Assembly (NCBI GenBank): GCA_963681505.1
Contig: OY811971.1
Location: 8,613,991 to 8,677,990 of the forward strand
Length of the DNA stretch: 64,000 nt
Direction of reading: 5' to 3'
From: Eunapius fragilis
Taxonomy: Eukaryota; Porifera; Demospongiae; Spongillida; Spongillidae
A model generated the notes under the pieces. That model was not told the origin of the DNA and did no database searches. It saw nothing but the letters and a program-made list of their open reading frames with translations. Positions within the stretch are counted from its first letter, which is position 1. Each line of letters starts with the position of its first letter. A program made the translations under genes and the position numbers. Below, in pieces: positions 1 to 10,512 of the stretch.

Positions 1-1
1 A

Positions 2-2569
2 GTGCAAACTGAGTTGGACCAAATGGAAGCTCTTGGTGTCATTTCCAAAGTAGATATCCCTACTCCTTGGTGTGCTGGGATGGTAGTCGCTCAGAAACCT
101 AATGGAGCTATCCGCATCTGTGTTGATCTCAAGCCATTGAACGAGTGCGTTCTAAGGGAGGTTTATCCACTTCCTAGTGTGGATGAGATTCTCGCCCAGA
201 TATCCGGATCAAAAGTCTTTAGTAAGCTTGATGCTAATAGTGGCTTTTGGCAAATACCTCTTGCTCCATCATCTCGTTTGCTGACTACTTTTGTCACCCC
301 ATTTGGGCGCTATCATTTCAATAAGCTTCCCTTTGGTATCTCCAGTGCCCCAGAACTCTTCCAAAAGAGAATGAGTAATGTTCTGAGTGGTGTAAAAGGA
401 TCTTTGTGCCTAATAGATGATGTACTGGTATTTGGCAAGACTCAGGGAGAACATGACCAGAGACTGGCTGATGCCCTCAAGAGAATTCAGTCAGCTGGAG
501 TGACACTGAATAAGGACAAATGTGTTTTCAGCACAAGTACGTTGACCTTTCTGGGCCATGTTCTAGACAAAGATGGAATCAGTGCAGATCCTGAAAAAAC
601 ATCTGCTATAAGAATGTTGGACCAGCCAAACAATGCTTCAGAGTTGAGGAGGTTTATGGGAATGGTGAACCAAATGGGAAAATTTTCCCTAAACCTTGCA
701 TCGATCACACAGCCACTGAGGGAGCTTTTGAGTACAAAGTCAACATGGACATGGGGCCCCGCTCAGGATGAAGCCTTCAAGATGGCAAAGGCAGAACTCA
801 CTAAACCTACTATCCTTTCTTTGTATGATCCTGGAGCGGAGACCAAACTGTCATCTGATGCTTCCTCTTACGGGCTTGGAGCAGTCCTTCTTCAATTGCA
901 CCAAGGTGGGTGGAAACCAGTTGTGTATGCTTCCCGTTCATTGTCTGAAACCGAAAGACGCTATGCCCAGATAGAAAAGGAAGCATTGGCTATAACATGG
1001 GCTTGTGAGAAATTTTCTGAATATATTTTGGGCAAACAGATATTGATAGAGACAGACCACAAACCTCTTGTGCCACTGTTAAGTTCTAAACATTTGGATG
1101 ACCTTCCTCCTAGGGTGTTGCGGTTTCGACTGAGGTTAATGAGATTTGCATTCTCCATTGTGCATGTACCAGGGAAATATATGTACACAGCTGATGCCCT
1201 TTCCCGTGCCCCAACAGGAGTTCCTGTCAACAGTTGTGCCGCATTCCAGAAAGAAGTTGAGGGCCATATTGCTGCAGTTACGGAGATTCTTCCAGCCACT
1301 AAACAGCAACTTGACAAATACCGCCGTGCTCAAGCCGCTGATAGTGATACTGGAGCCCTGATAAATTATTGCAAATTTGGCTGGCCGGTGAAAACTAAGC
1401 TTCCACCTAATCTGAAGTCTTACTGGACGGTGAGAGGAAGGCTGACACTGCATGATGATCTCCTACTGTATGGAAGCCGTATTGTGATTCCTCAAGGTTT
1501 GCGACAAGAGACAATGCAGAAAATTCACCAGGGACACCAGGGGATCCTTAAGTGTCGACTTCGGGTGGAATCAGCAGTGTGGTGGCCTGGGGTTTCAAAC
1601 GAAGTTGAAGATTTTGTCAAGCAGTGTTACACGTGCTCTAAGAGATCTACCCCTCCTGTGGAGCCAATGATTGCATCTGAACTACCTGATTATCCCTGGC
1701 AAAAGGTCGGAGCGGACCTATTTGAGCTCAATGGCATCAAGTATCTGTTGTTGGTCGACTACTTTTCCCGCTACATAGAAGTTGTAAAGTTGTCAGCTAC
1801 TACCTCAGGTACAATTATCTCTGTTCTAAAGGCGATCTTTTCAAGATACGGCATCCCTGAAAGACTTATAAGTGACAATGGTCCGCAGTTTGCTTCAAGA
1901 GAGATGAAGATATTTTCAGTGTCCTATGGGTTTGAGCACGTCACGAGCAGCCCACATTATCCTCAGGGTAATGGGCAGGCCGAGAGGGCAGTTCAGACAG
2001 CAAAGCGACTTCTGAGTGCCGGAGATGACCCTGCCTTAAGTCTGTTAAGTTACAGAACGACTGCTATGCCCTGGTGTGGGTATAGTCCAGCAGAGCTTTT
2101 GATGGGGCGCAGGCTCAGAACACAAGTCCCACAATTACCCAAACAGTTTATTCCCAACTGGCCTCATATAGAATCATTGAAAGAACTGCATGGAAGATAC
2201 AAATACAAACAAAAGGATAACTATGATACACGTCACCGAGCACATGGGAGACCAGACTTGAGTGATGGCTCGGAGGTGTGGGTGGCTGGAGGTGGTGATG
2301 GTGGTCCAGTTCCAGGACAGGTAATGCGGTCGGCAGATACTCCAAGGTCTTACTTCGTTAGTACCCCTTCTGGGCAAGTTAGAAGAAGCAGCAGACACCT
2401 AGTAACAATTCCAGACAGAGAAGGGAAACCTGACTCTGAACACCAGCCATCTCAAGAAGTCGAACAAGATGTCATCCCAGAGCTACATGTACCTGTTCAG
2501 GCTCCGGTCCGGGACCCTATAATGACGCGGTCAAAAACAGGGACCAAGATCTCATGCCCAGTGCAATGA
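2..2569 (+). CDS. pol: Ty3/gypsy retrotransposon Pol (5'-truncated by window edge)
   Basis: Open frame of 855 codons entering from the left edge, so the true start and any Gag/protease lie outside the window. Order of domains seen: reverse transcriptase with the active-site motif LIDD near residue 138, RNase H (SSDASS near 285, ETDHKPL near 350, then DALSRAP), an HHCC integrase zinc finger near residues 508-545, and an integrase core with D (GADLFE, ~572), D (SDNGPQF, ~624) and E (GQAERA, ~660). The tail after ~720 is basic and GPY/F-like. RT-RNaseH-IN order is that of Ty3/gypsy rather than copia elements. The visible part has no stop or frameshift, so the copy may be young. It would copy element RNA into DNA and integrate it. 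The codon at position 2 is GTG inside the frame, not a start. Confidence 0.95.
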   Translation: MQTELDQMEALGVISKVDIPTPWCAGMVVAQKPNGAIRICVDLKPLNECVLREVYPLPSVDEILAQISGSKVFSKLDANSGFWQIPLAPSSRLLTTFVTPFGRYHFNKLPFGISSAPELFQKRMSNVLSGVKGSLCLIDDVLVFGKTQGEHDQRLADALKRIQSAGVTLNKDKCVFSTSTLTFLGHVLDKDGISADPEKTSAIRMLDQPNNASELRRFMGMVNQMGKFSLNLASITQPLRELLSTKSTWTWGPAQDEAFKMAKAELTKPTILSLYDPGAETKLSSDASSYGLGAVLLQLHQGGWKPVVYASRSLSETERRYAQIEKEALAITWACEKFSEYILGKQILIETDHKPLVPLLSSKHLDDLPPRVLRFRLRLMRFAFSIVHVPGKYMYTADALSRAPTGVPVNSCAAFQKEVEGHIAAVTEILPATKQQLDKYRRAQAADSDTGALINYCKFGWPVKTKLPPNLKSYWTVRGRLTLHDDLLLYGSRIVIPQGLRQETMQKIHQGHQGILKCRLRVESAVWWPGVSNEVEDFVKQCYTCSKRSTPPVEPMIASELPDYPWQKVGADLFELNGIKYLLLVDYFSRYIEVVKLSATTSGTIISVLKAIFSRYGIPERLISDNGPQFASREMKIFSVSYGFEHVTSSPHYPQGNGQAERAVQTAKRLLSAGDDPALSLLSYRTTAMPWCGYSPAELLMGRRLRTQVPQLPKQFIPNWPHIESLKELHGRYKYKQKDNYDTRHRAHGRPDLSDGSEVWVAGGGDGGPVPGQVMRSADTPRSYFVSTPSGQVRRSSRHLVTIPDREGKPDSEHQPSQEVEQDVIPELHVPVQAPVRDPIMTRSKTGTKISCPVQ

Positions 2570-2584
2570 CTTTTGGGGGGGAGT
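2570..2584 (+). other. Polypurine tract of the gypsy element
   Basis: Directly after the Pol stop comes a T4 run followed by G7AG, then TGTGGAAT. A G-rich purine run immediately before a TG dinucleotide is where plus-strand DNA synthesis primes in LTR retrotransposons, so this marks the left edge of the 3' LTR. Confidence 0.7.
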
Positions 2585-3290
2585 TGTGGAATAATTGTGA
2601 TATGTATGTGTGTGCGCATGCGTAAAAGATTAACATTCGATTATTGGACAGTACCCAGACCCAAAAGTTCTGATACTCCATTCACGAATCACAGACGAAA
2701 TTTATTTTACAAGTGCTACTTGTGCCAATAGCATTTTCACAGTCGACCAAGGAAGGATTGTGTATTGTCTGATTCTGAAAACCCAGCAGATTAATAATAC
2801 AAGTCACTGGTTCGGCCACGAAAGAAATGCTGCTGCCAGATCTGAAGCCGGCTGTGATTTGCAGATTGCGTTCAGTCGGATGACTTATAGCCCCCATACT
2901 GCTTGTAGCTGAGAAGGGCCAAAAATTATTATCAGGGTAATAGTTTGGTCAGGGGTCGAGGATTGAAGCTTCAACCCCAAGCTTTGAGCATGTTTCGATG
3001 CTTCTGTAGAAGTAAAGGCAAACTTTGCTGGGGAGCTATGTCTCCTGTTGAGGTAAGAACATTGGGGCAGTTTTTTAACCTTTAAAAGGCCCAGGAAAAA
3101 TGTGTATTGTTTTTTCGGGAAGTGTCTAGCCATTTCACTTCAGACGAATGCTGGAAGGGAGTGAAAGTATGCTCAATGCTACAAATAGTGATAAACATCG
3201 CGTATATGGTTGAGTTACTAGATCCATGCTAGTTTGGAACAGTTAGCTCTCGTCCGACTAATTTTCTAAAAAGTGAGTTCAACAAAAAGT
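2585..3290 (+). repeat. 3' LTR of the gypsy element (right edge uncertain)
   Basis: The left edge at TGTGGAAT follows from the polypurine tract. The right edge cannot be fixed because the 5' LTR and target duplication lie outside the window; candidate CA ends occur around 3139 and 3282. No gene is seen in this stretch. The end coordinate given is a guess at the outer limit. Confidence 0.5.
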
Positions 3291-3690
3291 GTGTAAAAAA
3301 CATTCGATTCTCACGGAACCGGTGTTTAGCATCTTAAAAATCCCGTATCCGCCCCTGCTGCACTCTCCATTGTGCTCCAGTGACCAGCATACATTATTTA
3401 GACTATGTATGCACATGTACATAGTGAGGGGGGGGGAGGGGGTTAGGGGTTGCAATCCCAACTTTCATATAGGGTTCCTCCCCTTCTTCCGCTAGGGACA
3501 GCAAAGCTGAACCCCCCCCCCCCCTCCCCCCACAACCACTTTTCATATCTGGCCAGAAACGGACAGAAGCCCACCGCCCCCTCCCCCCTACGCTTTTTGT
3601 ATCGAACTGAAGCACACACACACACACACACCGCTTTTCGAATTGTTCCTTTTCTGTATCGGCCCTGTATATAATGTCGAGTAAATGCGT
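3291..3690. repeat. GC-skewed dispersed repeat with G/C runs and (CA)n
   Basis: Contains a G-rich run (3426-3443), a C run (3512-3531) and (CA)n near 3613-3631. The segment GTTGCAATCCC...CTTTCATATA..GGTTCCTCCCC..CTTCC matches the repeat later seen in the tandem units (for example 12250-12355) and at 52508-52615. Short open frames here are low-complexity artefacts. Confidence 0.6.
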
Positions 3691-4493
3691 GGGACTCGGC
3701 AAGTCTACCACGTCACATCTACTTTCACCATCATCACTGCACTCGTCGCTATCAAAGTCATCATCATTCAACACCATCGAAACTGCAATTACAGTATGAT
3801 CGTACCTTTCGAACTCGTATGCGCGGAATCAAGCGAGCCGAGCTCGTCATCAGTTGTGTTACATGTCATCATATTGCTTTATCTACAGAATAACAGTACA
3901 CTACAACACGACAAACTGTACTAGTCGGCATTATACATAAGTTGTTGTAGAATGGCTAGCATGATCACGTGACGTTACTGTGCAATGCACATCCATTGTT
4001 GACTCACATGATGTTATGTGGGTGTGGCTGGTTATTGACTATTCATCCCATACAATGGCACGAATCAAGTGGGGAAGATGTACTTAATTTGCACAGCTGT
4101 ATCTCCGTAACGGATAAAGTAAAAATTAACAAACAGGGCAGATCAATAGGTACAGGATCCCTCTACGTATGAACTAAATTTGAAGTGAATTGAATTTTCC
4201 TGCAGGAAGATACATGTATTGCGGGTTTGAACTTCAAGGGGTATCAGACATTGCAACACTGGCATGAAGCTAATACACGACTCCAAAATTTATTTTTACC
4301 ATAGAGAAATGGTGTAGTATGAAGTGGTGCAAATAGGAAGTGTATAGTGGTAACCGTTGGGAGGTTATAGCGATTTAAACGTAATGCATTTTTATAATAT
4401 ATGCGGTGCGGTCCCTTTTCGCTGCCTCGACAGCAATTTCGGATGGGGCTTTCAGAGCTTTTAAGGGGTTTAAACTAGACAGACCAAAGAAGA
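3691..4493. other. Non-coding stretch, nothing recognised
   Basis: Short open frames only, none with recognisable protein character. No splice-bounded exon was convincing on either strand. Confidence 0.5.
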
Positions 4494-4527
4494 TACTGTA
4501 CAGTCCTGCATGCAGGACTGTACAGTA
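4494..4527. repeat. Perfect 34-bp palindrome
   Basis: TACTGTACAGTCCTGCA is followed immediately by its exact reverse complement, with no loop. It sits 22 bp left of another hairpin (4550-4609). Confidence 0.9.
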
Positions 4528-4549
4528 CCTTTAAAGGTAAACAAACTGG

Positions 4550-4609
4550 TAGTCCTATATTTAGCACATTTTTAGGGCATGTGTTGTTTGTGTGCTAAAT
4601 ATAGGACTA
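4550..4609. repeat. Small hairpin element (18-19 bp stem)
   Basis: TAGTCCTATATTTAGCACA pairs with TGTGCTAAATATAGGACTA across a loop of about 22 bp. The right half of the stem recurs at 38021-38037, so this is probably a short dispersed MITE-like repeat. Confidence 0.7.
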
Positions 4610-4905
4610 TGACATTTTCCCTTCTGATAAGACCTTGTTTCCTTGCTTTTTACAACACCAATTGCTTTCAAATCCTATATACCACGAGAGAATGTAATGA
4701 GTTATAAGTACTTGTAAAAATATGGGACAGTGTCTTGCAAAATCACCACTGTGGGTATTTTTTCAAGTTTTCTTTTTTGACTTTCCGTGAACTCCAAAGA
4801 GCTTCTGTCAAATGGTCCTTACGCATCCAAAATTGGGCTATCCATGATAAAGTTATATTGTACTGAATTTATAATCAGCCATACATTTCAATGCAAGTGT
4901 TACTT
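4610..4905. other. Non-coding, nothing recognised
   Basis: AT-rich. A pyrimidine tract ending TTTTTCAG just before 4917 resembles a splice acceptor leading into the minisatellite, but no matching donor was found beyond it. Confidence 0.4.
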
Positions 4906-4908
4906 TTC

Positions 4909-5515
4909 TTTTTCAGCACCTTCATATTGCTCACCATCATCACCTTCATATCTCTCACCATCATCACCTTCATATTGCTCACCACCATCACCTTCATTTT
5001 GCTCACCCTCATCACCTTCATGTTGCATCATCACCTTCATGTTGCTCACCCTCATCACCTTTATACTGCTCACCATCATCACCTTCATATTGCTCATCAT
5101 CATTACCTTCATGTTGCTCACCATCATCATCTTCATATTTCTCACCATCATCACCTTCATATTGTTCACCATCATCACCTTCATATTGTTCACCATCATC
5201 ACCTTCATACTGCTCACCATCATCACCTTCATACTGCTCACCATCATCACCTTCATGTTGCTCACCATCATCACCTTCATATTGCTCACCATCATCACCT
5301 TCATATTGTTCACCATCATCACCTTCATACTGCTCACCATCATCACCTTCATATTGCTCACCATCATCACCTTCATACTGCTCACCATCATCACCTTCAT
5401 ATTGCTCATCATCATCACCTTCATATTGCTCATCATCATCACCTTCATACTGCTCACCATCATCACCTTCATATTGCTCATCATCATCACCTTCATATTG
5501 CTCACCATCATGTAA
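4909..5515. repeat. 24-bp minisatellite, ~25 copies
   Basis: Unit close to TCACCATCATCACCTTCATATTGC, written as two parts TCACCATCATCA and CCTTCATATTGC, with C/T and single-base variants between copies. Because 24 is a multiple of three, several frames stay open: serine/proline octapeptides (SPSSPSYC) and FILLTIIT on the plus strand, and acidic octapeptides (DGEQYEGD) on the minus strand. An acceptor-like CAG precedes it. Whether any frame is translated cannot be decided here; I treat it as a repeat, not a gene. Confidence 0.85.
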
Positions 5516-5851
5516 TTGTTTGATCTGACAGGCCAAAAACTATGGTGGCAAACACACCAAGCTACTACTCCCATACATGTAAGTGTGCTCTGCTGCTGGA
5601 TTGAAGCTTGCATGTGTAACATACTATCCCCATGAAGCCCAGAGTGGAAAGGATGTGTGTGATACACACTTTTCACACCAGCAAACACATGTGAACACTT
5701 ATTAGGTACAGGGAGTGGGAGGGGAGAACTTTAGGTGTCTACACCCAAGCAACTTGCTGTGGCATTGATCCAACGCCTTTTTATCCTTGCTTTGATTTTC
5801 AATACGCTGTTTCTCACGCTTACTTACTTCTAGACTACCCCTTTTGTACCT
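5516..5851. other. Non-coding, nothing recognised
   Basis: No coding block, RNA gene or repeat recognised between the minisatellite and the weak coding blocks to the right. Confidence 0.4.
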
Positions 5852-6420
5852 CTATCTATCTTTCTTTGCTTTTACACAATTATTGGTGTTATCACTGGTG
5901 AGAAGTACAGTGACTCCAGTAAAGTTGACACCTTCTGTTCCAATCTCATGTGATATTTGACATGAAGGAATGGACACACACTTGGATGGGACCTTCTGCC
6001 CCAGACTGTTGTAAAATTGGACAATTTTCTCCTCATTTACACTTGTCACATACTGGCTGCATAGAAATCTGAGATGCTTGAGACTCACGGGACAACCGTA
6101 GAGCGATAACAGGCCTTGAAATTGGGATTTAACAACAGAACTGTTATGATTACCGATATTATACGAGCTATTTACCTTAAGTGCTTGTACCACTTTAAGT
6201 CTCCACAGCTCTTCAGTACTAAAGAATCATGGGATGCTCTCAGCGTTCCCATGTGGCATGCTAACCAACTTTTAGCAAGATGGACTTCTCTATCACTGCT
6301 GCAATCGACCAAACTACAAGCATGCTTGTAGATGATAGTGAGACAGCACCATATGCAACGTTTTTTTGCTGGTCCTGCCCAAACAAAGAAAACCATGCTT
6401 CCAGAGCTCACCTCCAAGGT
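5852..6420 (-). other. Possible coding exons of an unknown minus-strand gene
   Basis: Two minus-strand open blocks adjoin here. The right one (to ~6184) ends at a donor-like CTTAAG/GTAAAT and is preceded by an acceptor-like TTTGGGCAG. The left one (~6137 down to 5852) follows an acceptor-like TTTCAAG and reads as ordinary soluble protein, for example LYGCPVSLKHLRFLC and VTSVNEEKIVQFYNSLG. No family recognised. They could be 3' exons of the gene that owns the ankyrin exon at 10414-10512, which is on the same strand upstream, but nothing proves it. Confidence 0.22.
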
Positions 6421-6625
6421 AAAAAGTGTAATCCATAAGTGCTAGAAAGCAGGAGAAAAATAAGACCTCAGCAAAATTAAGATATCAGCTGCTGTTGTCT
6501 ATGACAGATTGGGGGAGATGCAATTGCAGAAGACCATTAGGCTTAGTTACTTGCAGTGTATAAAAGTATTGGTAGCAAACCACAGGCACCATCTAGAAGC
6601 ATGAAAGACGTTTCAGTAATGCAGA

Positions 6626-6735
6626 AGGCCATCTGAAGGCCATCTGAAGGCCATCTGAAGGACATATTAAGGCCATCTGAAGGCCATCTGAAGGACATCT
6701 GAAGGCCATCTATAGGCCATCTGAAGGCCATCTAG
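6626..6735. repeat. 11-bp minisatellite (~10 copies)
   Basis: Unit AGGCCATCTGA repeated with point variants such as GGACATATTA. The 62-aa open frame on the minus strand (WPSDGLQM... pattern) is a by-product. Confidence 0.9.
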
Positions 6736-7235
6736 CTGATTCTGGGAAGAAGAAGACTAAGGTGTCCTAAAGAGACTGTGGTATGTAGAAGGGCCTATTG
6801 AAGTGGAATAAACATAAGCTACAGGCCTACTTAATCCACCACAATCTGAAGAAAAGTGGGAACAAATCTGATCTCATACTTTGTATAAGTGAACACATGG
6901 ATACAGTCTGATACTGATTTTATTATGCTGATTTGGGCTCTTGTAAAAGTACATGTAGTTGCGATCGCTAATTAATGTTTGTCTGGGTACGAGAGAAGAG
7001 CCGCTGAGAGCCGCCACTCCCATTGAATCAGTTGACAGATAAAGACACTTGCGTAAAGCAAGGTACTGTACATTTCTTATTACTTAAGATAACAGTTTCC
7101 TGCATGGCGTCCATCAAAACTGTGTAGTCAACATGTTACTTGCTACTCCACTGAATATGAGTAACGCCATATAGAAAATTTATACTCCTACTCTATTATA
7201 GAAATTTCTGTTTAGTGCCCCTCCTACTCCTACAC
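6736..7235. other. Non-coding, nothing recognised
   Basis: No convincing exon, RNA gene or repeat. Confidence 0.4.
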
Positions 7236-7448
7236 ACCCAGGAAAGTTCAAATTTGTATCATAACTCATAATTGTATCATAGCAAAAAACATATTTGAAA
7301 CATCGATCGTAGCAAGCAGATATGTATCAAATATGTTTTGCTAATATGTTACAAATACACATATCTGATACAATTATGTATACGCTTGCGAAGATGAATG
7401 TTTCAAATATGTATTACATATTTGATACAAAATTAACTTTCCTGGTGG
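7236..7448. mobile_element. ~210-bp MITE with CCAGGAAAGTT termini
   Basis: CCAGGAAAGTT near 7238 is matched inverted by AACTTTCCTGG ending at 7445. The AT-rich interior is a quasi-palindrome built from ATTTGTATC, GATACAAAAT and CAAATATGT words. No coding capacity. Superfamily not assigned because the target duplication is unclear. Confidence 0.65.
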
Positions 7449-8376
7449 TGTAATTCATCTTCCCTTATAGTAAAGGTGGTTACTTATAAAGTGGCAGCAG
7501 AAAATGCCAGCAAGCTACATGTACATGAGATGTGCGCTCATCCATGGGACACACCCCTCTCTTATCCCAATTGACAGTATACATGTACATGTACCCTGAC
7601 ATCAACATCATATACCAAGCACTTTTTACATGCCCACAATAAGGATTCCTTATCTAATGTAAGGCAGTTACGTAATACTGCTCCCCACTACGTAAACACC
7701 ACTTACTAGAGCTAAATCAACCAATTTAGAAAAACAATGGCGACTTCAGGTTTTAGCTGCGTATGGTACCCAGGGGTTACTGATACTCAAACTTTGGATA
7801 ATATTGGGACCATCAATGACTACTACATGGTGAAATAAAAACCTTGAGTGTCATATGGCAAGTGACCTCTCTTTTGTAAAGTAAACATTAAACAAGTTTC
7901 ATATTTAACCCTTTCATCACCCTGAAAAATGATTGACATCGTTCAGTAGCGCTGAGAAGGAGCTTCAATTCGATGCCTGATATACCAGCATCTGCACTGT
8001 GCTGGCAAAGATGTGAGCCCTCCAAGTTGCAATTTTTTGGTTTAAAAAATCAATTTTTCAGAAGATATACAGTGTATTTTGTAAACCATTAAAGGTATCA
8101 CTCCTCATGTCACCCACCCACCACCAAACTGACATTCTACCCCCATCACCATCCTCACATGTACTCTTCTCACACACACTCGTTCCCTTCTCCCTCTCTC
8201 TTCTCCCTCTCCTTTCCCTCCACCTCTCCCACCCACCTCCCATTCTCTCCTTCCCTCTCGTTTCCTCACAGCACACAGCTGAAAAAGTTTAATGCACATA
8301 TTTTATGCATGACCATTCACCACACACCACACTTCACTTGCACATGCACATGTACACATCTTTAGCCCACATGTAT
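7449..8376. other. Non-coding; CT-rich low-complexity tract
   Basis: 8150-8265 is a pyrimidine-rich run (TCTCCCTCTC-type) that generates spurious open frames on both strands. Nothing else recognised. Confidence 0.5.
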
Positions 8377-10125
8377 AGTGGACGCCGTGATAGTTGAGTA
8401 TAAAATTTTTTTCCTACTCGTCAATGTTTGAAATCATTTTTATCAATAATGACTTGAGCTATAAAAATTCTAATAATGCAGTTTCGTTGGCAAACTAGTT
8501 TTCCAAAAGAGCTTGAAATTGTAGCTTATCACGTGCCACTTTACTTTCTATTTTGGGAGATTTGTGTTCCTCGTCCTGAAAAAACATTTTTAGCTGACTT
8601 CTCCCCTATTCGGAAACAGATCAGGCTAAACATTGCCATATAACTACCCCATATATAACTGCACTACATGGTCGGGCCGAAAGTTGAATGCGCTAAACGG
8701 TTCGAGGACCGCGGCTGCAAATGTGTTGTTTTAGAGGGAAACGCATCTAGCTGATTGTCGCGTATTGCTTTGAGTTTTGGCTACCGTACCTAAACAATGC
8801 ATAGAAGACAGGTATCTGTATCTGAAACGCTAGTTTACCGAGAAGTTTCGTTTACTCTGCCGCTAAAATGTTTGCCTCGAACGTTGGCTCTCAAAAGATA
8901 GCCATTTTCGGATGAATAACATTATAATTATTGACAGTATTGTGGTTATGATTGAGATCGAGCAAGTTGAAAACGGTTCTTTTCAGAACCAAACGGAGAG
9001 TCCATTAGCACGCAGGCTGCCACGAAGAGCTGGCAGACAGGGACCACCACTTTGGGAAGGTTTGAAGTGTATACACATTTATAAATGTACATGTATGCAT
9101 GTATTCATATTGTAACTCCAATTACTCATCAGGCAGTAACCCATCTTTTCACGGTGATTGCATTAAAATCAGAAGCATCTTGTTGACCTTTCTCTTTGCA
9201 TTTCTTGGAGAAATCCCCTCGCTCAGCTCGATGTAGCTAGTACATTCTCAATGCGAGTGTCCTAGCATCAACGTCTGCATGTACTCGGCTAACGCAAGTT
9301 CTTTTGTTGCACTTTCTGATAGCAGTCCTTCGAGCTCTGCTCGCCAGCTCGAGCTTTCTGGCACGAAACAACGATTGCCGCTGCAAACCTGCCGCTTTAA
9401 GGTTTCCTCTTGGAGTGCTCCTTGGCTTCAACCCTTCCCAAAGTGGTGGTCCCTGTCTGCCAGCTCTTCGTGGCAGCCTGCGTGCTAATGGACTCTCCGT
9501 TTGGTTCTGAAAAGAACCGTTTTCAACTTGCTCGATCTCAATCATAACCACGATAACCACAATACTGTCAATAATTATAATGTTATTCATCCGAAAATGG
9601 CTAACTTTTCAGAGCCAACGTTCGAGGCAAACATTTTAGCGGCAGAGTAAACGAAACTTCTCGGTAAACTAGCGTTTCAGATACAGATACCTGTCTTCTA
9701 TGCATTGTTTAGGTACGGTAGCCAAAACTCAAAGCAATACGCGACAATCAGCTAGATGCGTTTCCCTCTAAAACAACACATTTGCAGCCGCGGTCCTCGA
9801 ACCGTTTAGCGCATTCAACTTTCGGCCCGACCATGTAGTGCAGTTATATATGGGGTAGTTATATGGCAATGTTTAGCCTGATCTGTTTCCGAATAGGGGA
9901 GAAGTCAGCTAAAAATGTTTTTTCAGGACGAGGAACACAAATTTCCCAAAATAGAAAGTAAGGTGGCACGTGATAAGCTACAATTTCAAGCTCTTTTGGA
10001 AAACTAGTTTGCCAACGAAACTGCATTATTAGAATTTTTATAGCTCAAGTCATTATTGATAAAAATGATTTCAAACATTGACGAGTAGGAAAAAATTTTT
10101 ATACTCAACTATCACGGTGTCCACT
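8377..10125. mobile_element. 1.75-kb foldback element with ~690-bp inverted arms
   Basis: The left arm (8377 to ~9066) and right arm (~9429 to 10125) are nearly identical inverted copies, starting AGTGGAC(G/A)CCGTGATAG at both outer ends. Small differences exist, including one extra short repeat in the right arm near 9549-9557. The ~360-bp centre is unique. No clear target duplication is seen at the ends. Single-stranded DNA or RNA from this region would form a very long hairpin. Non-autonomous; no transposase inside. Confidence 0.85.
9237..9590 (-). CDS. Open frame inside the foldback element, unknown
   Basis: A 117-codon frame begins in the right arm (MNNIIIIDSIVV) and runs into the unique centre, becoming strongly basic (LPRRAGRQGPP, LASRARRTAIRK). 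Its first half is repeated in the left arm at 8912-9066 because the arms are copies. No family recognised. It could be a captured fragment of a host or transposon gene, or chance. Translation is unproven. Confidence 0.2.
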   Translation of the reverse strand: MNNIIIIDSIVVIVVMIEIEQVENGSFQNQTESPLARRLPRRAGRQGPPLWEGLKPRSTPRGNLKAAGLQRQSLFRARKLELASRARRTAIRKCNKRTCVSRVHADVDARTLALRMY

Positions 10126-10413
10126 TTAGGTGTGTGGTCAGTCTATTGTTATACAAGGACCATGAACTGGAGATTAAACATTAATAACTCTTAGACATTG
10201 CAAAATGGGAAGTGCAGTAATGAATATTTAATGTTTAACAAACAAGTTTAAATGCTATTTCCAATTTACACAGCAACACGTATAGGAGAATACTAGACTG
10301 TATAGCTACATTTCATCCTTACTACCTAGTTTTGTATAACAATCAATCTCTACCACCCTGTGCACCAGACCAGTAAATAAACTTGATTAATGAAATAATA
10401 AGACATATCTTAC

Positions 10414-10512
10414 CTTATCAGTAGTATCAATGTCTGCTCCGCGATCAAGGAGCGCAATCATCTCCTTTGTCCTGCCATACCATGCTGCCTCTAGTAGACT
10501 ATCTCCAAGACC
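10414..10512 (-). CDS. Single ankyrin-repeat exon (orphan)
   Basis: On the minus strand an exact 99-bp block is bounded by an acceptor (TCTTTTAG) and a donor (AAG/GTAAGA) and encodes 33 residues: GLGDSLLEAAWYG, then MIALLDRGADIDTTDK. This is the length and pattern of one ankyrin repeat (GxTxLxxAAxxG...LLxxGADxx). It is phase 0 at both ends. No adjoining ankyrin exons were found: the foldback element lies downstream and the tandem array upstream, so the remaining exons, if any, are far away or lost. It is either one exon of a gene with repeat-filled introns or a relic. Confidence 0.6.

Noticed and set aside
2148..2398. Minus-strand frames within the retrotransposon Pol
   Set aside because: Shadows of the well-supported Pol frame.
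4909..5515. CRISPR-like array
   Set aside because: Units are directly adjacent with no unique spacers; the same applies to the other tandem arrays in the window.
4900..5688. Long minus-strand open frames ([12 protein letters not shown], 262 codons) over the minisatellite
   Set aside because: Every frame is open because the unit is 24 bp; there is no independent evidence of coding.
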